This document shows, piece after piece, positions 1 to 14,300 of a stretch of 64,000 nt of DNA. The DNA comes from Tubiluchus corallicola. Taxonomy: Eukaryota; Priapulida; Priapulimorpha; Priapulimorphida; Tubiluchidae. Numbering within the stretch: the stretch's first letter is position 1; each line of letters starts with the position of its first letter. The stretch spans positions 186,001-250,000 of the forward strand of contig JAQGDQ010000118.1 in the NCBI GenBank assembly GCA_030141605.1, given 5' to 3'. The notes under the pieces are model-generated. The model was not told the origin of the DNA, made no database searches, and saw only the letters and a program-made list of their open reading frames with translations. The position numbers and the translations under genes are program-made.

Positions 1-299
1 AAAGTCCTTCAATTACCAACTGAAGTTCATATAGATCATAGTATTCTCTCACTATTAACACTACAGATTTCCAACAAGGTGTAGCACTTCCTCACCACTT
101 ATGGGCTGCAAGAGATTTTTCCAATGCCAGATGCAAGATTTCTAAAGTTCTTGAAGTCCCGAAGAAGGTAACGAAAATAGCAAAGCCTACAAATGAAGTA
201 CCTTTTTCCAGACTTTTTTACCCCCAGTACAAGTATATATTGTTGCTTACACACTATTTCATAATGAACCACCTCTAATTAAATTAAATATGCGTGCAA

Positions 300-560
300 C
301 AAACTAACCATGTTAAATGGTGGCGTTGCGCGCTGCAAGCGGAAGAAAGCGCCTCTGGAGACTAGTCATCGTTGATAGTTATGATAATGAACAAGCTAAA
401 TGAATAATTTAATACAAGCCCAGGTCCCTTGGCGATAATGAGCATTGTGTAATCGCCACAGTCAACAATCATGATTAAACATTTAGCTGTCTTGTATTAG
501 TAATGACCGCTGGGGCACGCAATTTCTCACAAATGCTACCGTTGTTCGATAAAATGACGT
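300..560. promoter_or_regulatory. Candidate non-coding regulatory block
   Basis: CpG-containing stretch (gtggcgttgcgcgctgcaag) followed by homeodomain and Sox-like words (ggcgataatgagcattgtg, aatcatgattaaac). Repeat-free and non-coding. Weak evidence from composition only. Confidence 0.22.
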
Positions 561-3500
561 GCCTCACTAGGGAAATTTTACAACTAAGGACTAGCTAATG
601 AAAACGCTACAAAGTCACAGTGACTCAATGAAGCAGAAAAGTACCAAAGTTTAGATCTGCTCTGTATGTGCACTAAAAAAATGCCGTTGTACACTGGTTA
701 GGGTAACAATTTATTTTTGTTGTGTGTGTATTTATTAATGTGCGTTTCAGTCGGTCTAAAGTCTAAACTAAGGATGCAATTGATCCGGAGATAAGTTTGA
801 GATCCAGTAAAAGTTACCGTCCGCATACGATCCGTGTCCCACAACAACAGTTTGGTATTTATTGGATTTTTGACTATGGGATAAGGTCAAAGGACAGGGT
901 CACACTAGCTTGGCAGTCCGGTTCTGACAAAGAAAATCCGGATCAAGTCCAAGTCCTGTATTTTTACCACCACTAAGCGGAAAGTTTGACATTTTCATGA
1001 TTTTCCATTAAGTGAATGTTACCGTATTTACACTGTGGTATCATATCGTACTATGCATTAGTTGAAGTTGAAAGCCTCACTTGAATGATGAAAAGGCTAC
1101 TTGTTATTAAGGCCCTTAATTCATTTTTTATTTTTGACGGAATATTTTGGCCTCAAGTCAACGCTTGAGGGTGAGGTCGAATAAGATGATGTAATAAAAA
1201 TTTCAATTTCTGCTTTTTGCCACATTGGGTGCAGTATCTCAGTTTTGAAAAGACTTGCCCTCTAAAAACAGAATTCTGAACACAGCAAATTGCAATGACA
1301 TGGAGATGACATGACATGATCGATGCAACTGGATGAGTGATGACATCTACCACGACGAGTGTGGCAGAGAGGTAAGAGAAAGGCAATCTTGCTAATTGAT
1401 TTTGAAACTTGCCGCTCGTCATTGACGGACAAGGAACTCATATGGCGGTTTTACTTTTACAACACACTGCTTCAGTTTCACATAAACTAAGCCCACTCAA
1501 TGGCCTGTAACTTAATAGTGAAAGAGCAAGCTAAGTTTAAGAACATTAAACTAGGCTGCAGAGTGCAACCCAGTAAAATATTTACCCAATCAGTGGCCAA
1601 GCTGGCTGAAGTGTTTGCAATAACTCAGGACAAAACTCTCTCACAATGTTTGCACACTAATTGAGTGTACTTAAGCTAAATGCACCATCGTGTGTGCTCT
1701 CATGGCCAATGGAGAACCGTTTTAAACAAGTTTAACAGCGCAGCACATACCATGTTTAATGCCAGGGCCTTAGACCTAAAATGTGCAAGTACATATCAAA
1801 TCAATAAATAACACCGTTGACATTGTGGGGTAAAGCCAAATTTCAGATTGTAATGAAAAACCTTCTAAGGTTTTGACAGGAAAACTTACGAAGTGTAATA
1901 CATGAAAAGCTCACAAGATTGACAGACGCACTATTTCTCTGGCCGTGCCAGGAGCCGGACAAAGCTAAACCATAAACTAAAAGAAAAGCAACGACATCTA
2001 CAGCAACAAAGGGGTAAAAAACCAATTTACAGAAGTATTCTGATTATATTACAGAAGAGAAAAATATAGAAACTGCAATGAAACTTTTCGTTATTGGGAC
2101 GCATACTCTATGAACGCAATAAAAATCGAATGCCAAAAAGCACCTATGGAGAAACTGGACGACAAATATCGACCACTGCATGTGCCCTACTGGATATAAG
2201 GCACTGTAATAATAACACAATAGCAGAAATGTGCACAGTGGGTATTAATAATCAAGGTCCAAACGAGTCGTTTACTACACCACAGTTATTAGGGAGGCAG
2301 TTTCGGCAAAGTGGAGCAGGCACAGGAGGCGCCGTCAGGAATAACTAGGGACGAATTTTAGCAAAATACTAATTGGCATGCAGGAAGTAGTGGCTGATTT
2401 AATTACAGCAGAGAACTTCGTCATAATAACGTAGCAGTGGGAATAAAAACAGTCGTTCAAGCAAATAATTTTTATTACAGAAACAGGAATGCAGTAAAGT
2501 AAAGTTGTTCATGCAGTACCTACATAAGATGGTCCGCAAACTACTTCAAGGCCAACAGTGCATGTACTGCTGCCGATACACAAAGAACCGAAATTACATG
2601 AATAATATTGCAAGCGAACCTCAAAGAAGAGTTCAACATATTAACACGCCTTTCATCGCCACCTCGGATAGAATATCATCGAAAGCGAACCCATTGAAAA
2701 AAAGTGCAACTCAATAGCAGCCCTGCAGAAAATTACCAGACCAAAGGAAAAACGTGCCGACGCAGCCCAACAGCGTATTTACGCCGACCCAGCAAGCACT
2801 GTGGCGTGTTTGTTTTGCCTGCTGAAAAACGGCACCTCATTGTTGGACATTTTTTCATGGGGTTATAATTATTTCGAAACCAAGCCTGGGCTTAACGGGT
2901 GTCTTAATGCGGGGAAACTACTCGCATCTGGATGTGTGTTTAGTGTACTCGGTATCACATAACGGATTCCACGCTCAAGTGCTCCAAAATGCAATCCACA
3001 AAAGCTGGCGACATGTGCAGTGAATTTGTGCTCATTAATGAAAGATGTGCAAGGGCGTACAGTCGTTTGTGTACACATACTTGCTTACATGTAGCAGCTC
3101 CCTGTAATTCCGCCGCTAAATAAAAACTCAAATTAGCTGCCGTTGAACATGCAGACAAATTTCACTCACAAACAGCCATGATTAATTAATTAAACTGTCG
3201 ATAATTTGCTATTAAAATTTGATGAAGGCGCGCGTTGGAAAGCTGAAAGTTGGCATTAACTATTAATCATTGAATAACACGAGGGACGGATCAGAGTTTT
3301 TGTGCATCTACTAATACGTTGCGTGCATGCTAACTAGCATAGCTGGACGAAAGTCATTAGCAATGAATGAGACATGCAACTGATCAAATGTGTAAACCGT
3401 GTATACAGCTTGTAATGTACAAGCTATAATTGCCATAAATTTTAACAACACAATTTTCAGGAAACACTAAAGCTATGTTATCCCAAGACGTCCTTATTTT

Positions 3501-4209
3501 TATACATGTTTGTTTCACCCGGATGTGTGAATTATTATATTTATTGTAATGCACTACATTAAACTAAATAAATCATATTTTGTGACTTATGAAAAACATA
3601 GTATCGTCTTTCAAAATTTTAATGGATTATTGTGAATAATTGGAAATCGGTTTTTTTCGTAATCTTGTTCTTAGACAAACCAACAAACACAAGGCAAAGA
3701 AAACATAACTTCGGCAGAAGTAAAATGTACTTAAACAAGAGAACAATAAGTGATAAAATTATCATACCCGTAAAAAGTTAAAAAAGATGAGTTATGAAAA
3801 CGCTTCACTTTTACGTAGGTTTTTTTACACTCGTGCATGAGCGCCGGTCAGTGTTGTACATTTAAGAATGTAAAGTTTTTATTTTTATATATGTACCTCT
3901 GGGTGCACGGGATTAGTAAAAATGGCACGGGAAAAAATCTGGCCCTGGTGCTGATAATAAAAGATGTATTAACACTCCCTCTGAGACCTCCACGAAGTGA
4001 TTCACCATTTGGTAGTCGATACCCAACTTCTCCACAAAGTTTCGTGGAAATCTGTTGGTAGTTTTTGCGAAATAGGCTTACTGCTATAACAGACTAAACA
4101 ACCAAACAAACAAACAAAGTCCGTTGAAGCATAACTTTCGTGGCAGAAGTAAAAATAACTAAAATAATTACCCCTAGAGTAACCCAAACTCTAAACTCGT
4201 GGTTTACTA

Positions 4210-4325
4210 AGTGTGTCATTTTTTCCTGTGCCATTTTACCGACTTTTCCATTTGTGTCATTTTTCCTGTGCAGTTTTTACCTCTGCCATTTATACCTACT
4301 TTTCCATTTGTGCCATTTTACCTAG
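4210..4325. repeat. Degenerate tandem repeat (ttccatttgtgtcattt)
   Basis: Words ccattttacc, ttttccatttgtg and catttttcctgtgc recur two to three times with an approximate 40-50 bp period. It gives rise to overlapping Phe/Cys-rich ORFs that are not genes. Confidence 0.55.
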
Positions 4326-4727
4326 ATTCATGTACCTGTACTGTAAAATGTACTTGATCTCGGAAGTCGGAACGTGCAGCTTTGTATTCTCAGTAAAATG
4401 TTACTCACGTGCTTATTCCCAGCGTGCAATTTCATTATAGACAAGCAAAAAGCCACAAAGCTTGCCTAATCTTGTCACGAGTCGTCCCAGCGGAACGCAC
4501 AACTAATTCATACTTGACAAGATTTTAATCCACTTATGGGCTTGTCTCTGCGTTACAGCTTGCTGTTAATAATGACGTCCACGGGGAATAGGAAAGACGG
4601 ACAAGTGCATACAAGTCCACCCAATTTTTCCATCCAACTTGCTTAAATCATTCGTGGGCTAGTGCGCACAAAATTCCATATAAAGGTGCAATTCTAAGGC
4701 AAACGATTATGACATATTGTGTAAAGT

Positions 4728-4842
4728 AGTGGTGTTGGTGTTGGTATTAGTAGTGGTAGTGCTACTGGTGGTAGCAGTGGTAGTGGTAGTAGTAATAGTA
4801 GTAGTAGCGGCAGCAGCAACAGCAATAGTACTACTGTAGTAT
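4728..4842. repeat. Degenerate trinucleotide (GGT/AGT/AGC) repeat
   Basis: A run of ggtgtt, agtggtagt and agcagc-type triplets, imperfect throughout, about 38 units. No associated gene frame is supported. Confidence 0.85.
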
Positions 4843-6201
4843 GTTTACTGATCAATACTAAAGGGGTATCATTACAAATTCATACTTCGTTTGAAATATA
4901 AATTAGTCCAACAAATTGCAAAAGTGTATATTACTACACTTTCCTTTACTGGTGTGACCAGTATTTAAAACACCTTCATACACTCAAATGCATAGGCCTA
5001 TTTCAAAAATCAAGATAGTATCAGTGCAATTAAACAAGTTGTCCAAGTTGTCAAAATTAAGACCGATATTCCTATTATTATTATAGTTCATTCTAAAGAC
5101 GCTCACTAATTTTGCCTTCGCAATGAATATGTTGCTCTGTTTGTACACTTTCTCAACATTGGCATCGCCTATCTTGTCAAACTAAAGGCCCCATCTTCTT
5201 ATCTCTACACGAAGAGATAGGAGATTACGGAATTATTGGAGATTATAAACGCACCTTTGCCCAAAAATTCTCTGGTTTCCTACTATATAGACACTTTAGA
5301 AAAATGCCATGATAATTCAAATCTGGATTTTATCTGTCTGAACGCATCTAACTTTGTACTAGCTGATCTCCTCAATACAAGCGATAGTGACTAGCGAGGA
5401 CCCTTAAAAAGTTACCACAATCGCCTTGCTGTAATAATGCGTACAAGTAAACGTAAAGCGGGCACCATACTAGTTTCCCTATCCCCGTTTTAAAGTTTCC
5501 ATATTCAACAAAATAAAATCAATAATTGTTCATGCGATATGCACTTTACGATCTGCTAAATAACAATTTTCTTTATCAAGCGAAATAGAAAGTTCTTGAA
5601 ATTTCACGAAGTTCTCGAAATTTGGCATTATGCCAAAAATTGCAAAGGTTGTATATGCTTCTATTCAATAAGTAGCATTTTATTTTTACATGCCTAAAAC
5701 CATTTGTAATTCATGCTTCTCTATTGCGCTATCGGATATACTGCGGTATATTGCACTGCTTTTTCAGATGAATCGGACTTTTAATTTTGAGCACAAATTG
5801 CTTTTAATCATAATATTTGCCATCTCATTGCTTGAGCAGCAGTGCACATGCACTCCGAGCTATTGGATGGAAATTGCAACTAAATAGAGAAAACTCGAGT
5901 TTGTATTGAGAGAAAACACGTTGTGCTTTGCAACGGCGGGCAAAGGGAGGATAATTCCTCTACGTGATGTTATGTGAAGCTGGGCGCCATGAAACCAGCT
6001 TCCATTACACGCAATAAGCCGATGTGTGCTGTGTTTATTTATTTTAACTACGCTCCGCCGAACCTCGTGTTGACACCATAAATATTGGTTTTACAATAGT
6101 GACGAATGCAATGAAAATTCCACCAACCGAAAAAAACCAACGAATTCGCGAAAATCGGATGACAGCGATTGAGGAATTGCAAATGGTTTGGCGGCATCAA
6201 T

Positions 6202-6255
6202 GAAAAAACGATCTAACACACGCAATATATATTGCGTGTGTTAGATCTTTTTTTC
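6202..6255. repeat. Near-perfect palindrome next to (AT)n
   Basis: Positions 6,210-6,247 are a perfect 38-bp palindrome with half-site gatctaacacacgcaatat. One mismatch outside it, the symmetry continues with gaaaaaa/tttttttc to 6,202-6,255. An (AT)12 run follows at once. It could be an extruding cruciform, a hairpin RNA or the fused ends of a small inverted-repeat element. Confidence 0.9.
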
Positions 6256-6280
6256 ATATATATATATATATATATATATA
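6256..6280. repeat. (AT)n microsatellite
   Basis: Uninterrupted AT dinucleotides directly beside the palindrome at 6,202-6,255. Confidence 0.95.
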
Positions 6281-8524
6281 CATCAAATTTTACTTGACAA
6301 TTTAAAAATAGATGAAAACAATACATATTGCAAATGAATGGTAAAACACTAAAAATGGCGAAAAAGAAAGCACAACAGTTATTATATCCGCAAATAAAAA
6401 CAACTGTAGATCTGCCAATGAATCGCGCGAACCATCTAGGGAATCTCGCAGAGCTGCCAAAATATTATTAGTTTTGATAAGAATCTGAAACTGCACAACA
6501 GGCGGCTTATCGGCATCACAAGCGGTTTTTTTTGCGCTTTTTCGGCTCCAAGAATCATGATAAAACATACTAAACGAACAGTCAAAAAACCAAAATAATC
6601 TAATCCCAGAAAATTCGCCCACTTTTTGCCCGCCAAGTAAAACAAGCTGTGAAAATGTGGAGTTTGCTTAGAACTTAACAAGTGATTGGCGCTAAGTAGT
6701 TAACTAATGCCACATGGCAGTGACTGGTTTCCATTTCTCTCTACACGTTCGTAACACATATTTTCCTTGCTGGTTAAGAATCTGTTACATTATTTGTAGT
6801 TCAGTGTGCACAGTGAAACAACGTTTTGCAGAACCCAGAGCCGTTAATTAAGTCTTCCTTATGCAAACCTATGAAAAATAATGTACTTAGGGTGCTCATT
6901 TAAAGAAGTGAAGCAGTATAATGCAAAAAAATAACTGAAACGCAGATTCATATGCATCGTCAAATAATATAATAGGAGATTATAAATTAGAGTGACATCT
7001 AGAACACTGGTTTACATGGATGAAAAATTCAGTAGTCGGCAAATCTCCATCTACACAATATCTTTATTAGGTCGAAATAATTGTGCTTATGTAACGGGCC
7101 ACGAAGATACCTTCGCAGTTTGCGAAGATGATAATATGAAAATAATCTCCGCCTCTCTCTCTAATCTGTGCGAGATTTTTACTCATCAACTTGCTACCGA
7201 GTAACATCAAGTCACTGTTGACTAATTCGCTTTAATTATGAACACACACAGCACAAACTAATAGCATTTTGTTAAGATTTACTTCCTCCCGCGAGGCTAA
7301 CTCGCATTCTCCTCGACTCGTCACAAATTGCGAAAAGTTTATGGTCTCGTTGAAAAACGTGTTTGCTAATAAAAGCTAGGAGAAAATATCACTTTCGCTC
7401 GCACAAAGCTTAAAAATGTTTACGAGCACATAAAAACTTGCCAGTAAAGCTTTGAATGGTTTAAAAACACTAGCTAGACGCCAGCTGGATACTAATAGAA
7501 CTTTCGATACACATCGAGACAGGAAATAGATTAACAAACCAAGAGAGGGAATCTTCCTCGGTGAACATCAATATGGTTTATTTTACTAGTTTTAGGGCCG
7601 GTAGTGTTTTCATAGCTCCTTTTGTTGGGTCGACTACACAAACAAATAATTGATTCTGTAGTTATTTAATTTTTGCTAAAAATAAGAGAAATTTTGTACT
7701 GAGAACAAGAGAGCATTAAGCGAAACAACGCAGTGGATAACTCTAACCAAAGCACATAGTACGATCGTAGACGTTCATTTTTGTTCCAACAATGTCACAA
7801 ATATTTCATTTTACAAAACACTTTACTCTATTCAAGGAGATGGGATGAGGAAAAACAGAAAAGACAAATTGCAACAAAGTTAAAGTCAAAAAAGTATTCT
7901 CCGTGTAAAGGTGTGCCATTATCGAAAATAACTTCCATACATAATTTGAGAACTAATCACCGATGCACGCCAAAAACTAGAACCATATTTTCCAAGGTGA
8001 GCAAATGAAGCAAAGCAATACTGAATCAACCTACCAAAAGATATAATTTAGATCCAAGCATTTCCTATAGCGTCACATGTCCAATAAACACTGCCGAGTA
8101 AGTTGATAAAATAACGTACTTGCGCGCTTAATTGCCACATAACTCTCTTGAAATAAGTCTGCCACCAGAAGTATAATCCATTTACGAGCGAACATCCATT
8201 TTGTTAAGAGCGAACATTTTGCGTTTTATGCCGCCATATAAACGCCGCCAAGTGAATAGCAGCCATTTTCGTTTTGCTCTGTCATCGAGCGGTTTACGAG
8301 CTCGTATGATCCTTGTGCTATTATCATCTTACTCTGGTGTGGCCGCTAATTCTCAACTTTATGGTAATCATTGCGTTTTACACCGCTGCGCCAGGGTTTA
8401 TTGGCAAATATGAACGAGAAATGAATTTTATTATTTTACTACAAGTCAGTAATGGGCAATTAAGGTTTTATTTTACGACTTTTAGCCGAGTTAATGCGAA
8501 GGGTGATTGTGTTACTGCCGGCAG

Positions 8525-9355
8525 GATGAGGGATTAGCACAAATTATAACGACTGCTTTTAGACTGTACAAAATAGGGTTTAAACAAACACTGCATGAAA
8601 GGGCGCATGGCTTGCTTAGGTATAATCCTTCGCAGGCCACGCAAGTTATAACAACACGCTAATCCAATAATCCCGGATTAACATCAACGTCAGATCAAGA
8701 ACAGTGACTGATATGCTGTATTTGATTATGTTAATAAAAGAATACGAAAAGATGGTACAGTACCATATGGACACAAACAAGACATGCTGAAGATCACAGT
8801 CCCGTCATCTTGCAACATCGTCAACAATGATGCACTATATTTATGATACATATTTGTGAAGACAAGCTTTCAACAGGCGACTTTTGTCAGACAGGCAATA
8901 CGTAAAACCTTTCAACACGGTTACGTATTGGAGGAAACGAAGCAATGCCTACAGGTGGGCAACAAAAAGGATACAAAAGGTTAAGTAAAAATATCCCAAA
9001 CACTTAGCTTAAGTGTAATAACTAAGGCCGAGATACTCAAATCTAGCCTTTTCCTGAATTAGGACAAACGACAATGTAATGAAGTAAATGAGAATTATAT
9101 ACTGCAAAACAATCAGCCAAGCCTTAAATTGCAGTCTATATTTATGTTCCACGATATTCAACTGTCGACTTAAATGAGTCTTCGCTAAAATGTTGCCTGA
9201 TCTTACCGTCTTTGTGGCTTCACATATCCGGCAGTCGGTGAAACTAGCCCGCGATTAATCCCGAGATGGTGAAATAAAGACGCTTGAGAAGATTAGCTTC
9301 TCATCTGCTAATGGATCATTAAAGGCAAGGGATTAGCAAATAGGATTAGTGAACT
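8525..9355. promoter_or_regulatory. Cluster of TAATCC/GGATTA (Otx/Pitx/Gsc-type) sites
   Basis: K50 homeodomain sites occur at 8,531-8,536, 8,660-8,665, 8,668-8,673 and 8,675-8,680, then at 9,256-9,261, 9,330-9,335 and 9,343-9,348. The pair at 8,668-8,680 is a perfect palindrome, TAATCC-C-GGATTA. Seven sites in about 0.8 kb is more than expected by chance. This is consistent with an intronic enhancer responsive to Otx-like factors; function is inferred. Confidence 0.35.
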
Positions 9356-11313
9356 GTGTCAACCTACTTGCTTTATCGAGGGAAGGCAGGCTGGGCAGAG
9401 TAAACGATCAAATGATTGAAATCAGTTTCAAATATATCGCTTCAAAAAGTGACAGAAAGGCTAAATAGAAAAATATATCGTTTGAAAAAGTGACAGCACG
9501 GCCGAAACAGAAACGTAACAGTGCGGTAAAACGATTCACAAGAAACGCTACATACATGATTTTAAGTATTTTATAAAACAAAGTTTCCCATGCTAGCGCT
9601 TTTTGAAAAAGTTCAGATTTTTCGTTTTTACTTGCGCAAAATAGGATTGGTACTTTTCATTTATGTGAGGAATTTCATCACAATAAAGTTGTTTAGAAAA
9701 GGCACATCAGCCTTTGGAAGACCGTTTTCCCACATGCGTTTACACGTAAGCATTTTTTGTTTACGTCCGTGCAGATTTTGCTGTAGGAAGTGGAAAATGG
9801 CGGCTGCCATTTACTGCGTTTAGGTAAATCATGATCAATCACTAATAAACAGGTGTTCCGTGTCCATTTTTTCACAATGTAAGCAAAGAAGTTTTACTCG
9901 CAAGTAAATCTAGTCATATATATATATATTATATGTCCGATATATATTTAAGTGACGTTCAAAGAATACGAAAATTACCGAATTAAAACGCTCAGGCAAT
10001 TACAAAATTACAGTGATCCATATCCAGGTAATAAAACTGATAGCTGCTATACACTTACATAAAGTCATAAACTAAAACGTTATTACGACGTGTAGCACAC
10101 AGTAATAAAACAAGAGTGGTCATAATATACGTATCCGCCATTCTACATTGTGCCAAAAAGGCAATAATTCCGTAAACATTCTCTGTGTAGATCAAACATA
10201 TATTGTAAAAAGGTATCGCAAAGTAAAATATCTTTATGGTTTCATAAGTATTCACAACTATGATGCTGTAAAACTAAACGTGCGGAGAAACAACTTTTAA
10301 GAAAAAAAACTTTTATTGCAGACAAAATATAAATTTTAGAAACGAAAACTAATTCACACTGCCCTTTTTGACCTTAAAACAGACGGCGTACATTTGGATT
10401 GCACAAAAGACATAACTTATTAATTATCACGCTCCACATCAGCTGGAAAAAAGCAAAACATCAGCTGCAGTAAACAAGAGAAAATACGAACCGGCAACAC
10501 ATTTCCTTAAACTGAAACCAGAATGGAAGCAAACACTAACGTCCCTACTTGCTCATTTCTTGTAAAATAATGGCTTCCATAGGAAAATCATGGAAAGCAT
10601 TACCGTTACGGAATCCGATTTTTTTCTTAAAGATTTATATGCATTGTTGGAGCAGCACCATTTATATAGTAGACTGAAAGAAAACACAGTAACGTCTAGG
10701 CACATCCATTCTTAGCGGGCATTTAGGCGATGATCCACAGTATCATCATGCAAAATTTCAGTCTCGTGCAATAGTGAGCTTTCAAAGATAAAGATGACAA
10801 CAATGACAACAACTACAACAACATGATCAAGAACTAGGAATTTCCCGCCTCGTGCCGGATCCAACAAGAGGCACTGTATGCATGTATATGCTCTAGCCTT
10901 TAGGTTTTTCTAGTTCTTTCCAGAGGTAACCTGCATCTTGTCAGATTTTTAACTCAAGTCACCTGTATGCTACCCAACTGATTTCCACCTAAAGGCCATG
11001 ACCCACCATCCTTTATATGCTCTCGCGTGACCTATACGGCCCATTTTCAACTATGACTGAGAAACCATACAGAAAGCAATTTGATGTTATCAAACTGCAC
11101 CCATCCATGCTGCCATGACTACATAAAACCGAGGTCGAATGAAAAGGAGGAGGATAGCAATTAAGTGAGTCAAAGTACCAATAAATCCCAGCCGAAATGA
11201 TGTTCTTCAATTTCTTTTATACCTTGACGACAACTGCTCGGAATTTATGGGAATGGGAAAACGGTTCAGATTCCTCAACAGAAAAGCACGAACGATGATG
11301 ATGGACGACTCGG

Positions 11314-11327
11314 GTTGCCATGGCAAT
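11314..11327. promoter_or_regulatory. Second X-box-like palindrome
   Basis: The sequence gttgccatggcaat differs from the ideal RFX palindrome GTTGCCATGGCAAC only at the last base. The surrounding 100 bp are less AT-rich than the neighbourhood. I see no exon with good splice sites on either strand within about 200 bp, so this may be a distal RFX site within an intronic enhancer, or chance. Confidence 0.35.
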
Positions 11328-14300
11328 GGAAGCTGTAAACTAGGTAAATTCAAATAGACGTTTGCCTCACAGAAGTGGCGGTAACTAAACACAAAGCGAT
11401 TTTCCTGTTGCCGAAAAAAGTCCATAAATTTCTTAATTTGTAGAGGCCCACACTCACCAAAACTAGTTTCCCACGGTATAGTTGCGGTTCACTTCAGGTA
11501 AAATGCAACTTGAGATACTTCATCGGGCTGATTAAAATACCTATTACATACGTTTGAATTATGCACATATACAGAGCTTTGAAGTTGTATTATGCAACAT
11601 TTGTTAAATTTACATTTACTAAGTTTGCATAATCACATGTATCTTACTAATCTCAAACTTTATACACAGCTTATTGGACTCAACGGGGGCAGTGGGATGG
11701 GTCAATTCTGCATGTTGTTCAACTTTGATTGTGGACACAAAAACATGTAGCTCATCTTCCCGGAGGCGATTTACCATTCGAGCACATACTTAACATTTTA
11801 GAAGCATCATAAAATAAATCAGCATTGAATTTATCAGCGTCATAAAATGGTGAATTTAGTTCTGGAGGAGGTTGCCAGCGGGCGTTACAAAAAATGTTAT
11901 TGTGATCAATTCTAATAGAATAAGTTAGAGTTAAATATGCCACTCCGCAAAATAAAGGCCATGTCTCATTTACTATGACCAGTACATGGCCACGACACGG
12001 TTACGGTCTACGTAAATATGCTTGGATAAATACCGTCACAAGAATTGCCGGCCACGCGAAACTCATACAGTAAATACATGGCCGCGGTCTTTGAAACTTT
12101 GAACGGATGTGATACCAAGCAAAATATCTACGCTGTAACTAGCACTGGCAGATTAGGAAAATGGACGCTCTCTGCTCTTTAAACATTTATCATCAGAGAT
12201 TAGCAGAACAAGTAGCTTATTCAATAAATATCGCGTGTAATTGAGGCGTTAAAGTCTAATTTCAAGGCAACATGATCACAAACACTGCATGCAGTTTCAG
12301 AAAAACACACTCACTGCCTTCTTTTCACCGAGTACTGTAACAACAGCCCATTCAACTATCAATCACTTCTAGGTCTTTAGCAAATAAAAGCCGAGAAACG
12401 AAGTACTTTAAATCAAGTGACATCAAAGTCTTAGTTGTTATTAAACTTGTCAAAATTAACTGTTGCTTCCATTATGGCTTGTCTGTATTCAAGGCACACG
12501 GCTTGATTTGTACACATTTCACGCTCAGAAATCAACTACTTGAGTTAGAAACTAACAAAGTTGTACTGAGAAAACGAGCTAAAATACTACAAAGAGTGCT
12601 TAGTTGTGTCTGCACTACATATTAGCAACATAAAAATGAAATTTTACCAGGACTGCATTGTTTATAATTAACGTCAAAAGAAACCTATTCTCGTGGCAAA
12701 AGTACATTGCCGGCATTGGTTGTACTCTGAGTGATGACTGGGAACAAGTTTAATACACAAGAGAAAAACAGGCATTGGCGGCTGCACTCTATCGGGGACG
12801 ACAAGCCACTTGATTGAATATACGACAAGTACACTCTCCACGAACAATAGAGTTGGCTCGAAATCATCGCATCTGCACGTAGGAAAAGCTCTTGAAAACA
12901 CCCAACTCTCGTACGTTGTAGACAAGTGGTCATTCTTCAAGGACTTTCAATAATATCTGCACTCTCGTGGTTGCGCGGATATGGAAAATCCTCTCAGGAG
13001 AAAATCCTCATTACAAGTGCTGAGGCTGAAGGGAGGATCCATGATACATAGACGAAAATGAGGAAGTATACTGCAGGAATACAACAGGGCTAACTATGTC
13101 GTTTCTTACAAGGTAGGCCTAGGATAACCCATTAATCACTTTTAGGCCAATGTATGAATGTCAGTTTATAAAGCCCAATAGTTCATGGCAAAAAATAATA
13201 AAGCATTCATTTTTACAATGATCTGCGAGTGTTTCACTTAGTTCACTAACTATAGTTCTTAAAGCGTGAAGGTGGTATTGCTGGACATGTCCTTCTGGTA
13301 CATTTCTCCACTAAACAGCACTAAGCGTCTCTGCTTCAAAAGTGACATCAAGGCGAATCATGTTTCTTGTACCTTGGTATCATATTTCGCCTTCATCTGT
13401 AGATCTACTGACAATTTTTACAAATCTCTTTTTATACTAACAATTGAAAATATTTAACATATTTTACATAGTATGTTTTGTGAAATATAAGTGACGATTT
13501 TATGTTTACTATCATTTACATAATTTTAGTAATATCAAACTTTTTACAGCTACCATGATGTGGTCAAGCTGTTAAATCTTTTTCTGCACTTGCATTCAAA
13601 AACTATTTTTTCGTGTGGTTAATGCAATTCACTACCAAACTGCAGTATACTTTACTAATGTAAAAATTTTTAATAGAAAATAAAACTTAGTTTTAAACTT
13701 TATTTTTAAGCAAAATTCAGTCAAGCACAGAAAAATAGAAAATTCTATGTGCGAGTGACGCCGAGTGTGTAAACCTACATATTTATCTTACAATAATGTG
13801 AAAACAGAAGGGTAAAAACTGGTCAAAAGATATTATAAGAAACTGTGAACGTACCTGTTTAGAATTAAAATGGTATAAATTCACCACACCGTTCTGATAC
13901 AGTGTAATTCATGTTTCGCAAATTTATCCTGTTTTGTAGTAATTGTACTTTTTCAAAAAAAAAATGCCAATCTTCTTGTAAAACAATTTTAGCTATTTTT
14001 GCTCCTTTGATAACGATAACGCTTAATAAATGTAGAATCCACAACGCAGGAACAACATCTAACACAATTTGTTCGAAGACTTCTCTTTAATAACAACACT
14101 TTATTGCAGCAAATTCTATTTTCAACTTTGTCAGACTATCTCTGTGACGATAAGGTCTTTTTCACTGTTCACTATTATGTAACGAGTCGGATTCACACAG
14201 AAGAAATGACAACCCACACTCAACGTAGATTAATTTCTATGGACGCAGTGTACTAGTGTGATTAGCGTAATGTATGTAATTATGCAAAATTCACTTCACA

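Noticed and set aside
11456-11535. Minus-strand strong donor TTTTG|gtgagtg with an upstream acceptor
   Set aside because: All three frames of the enclosed 70-80 nt contain stops.
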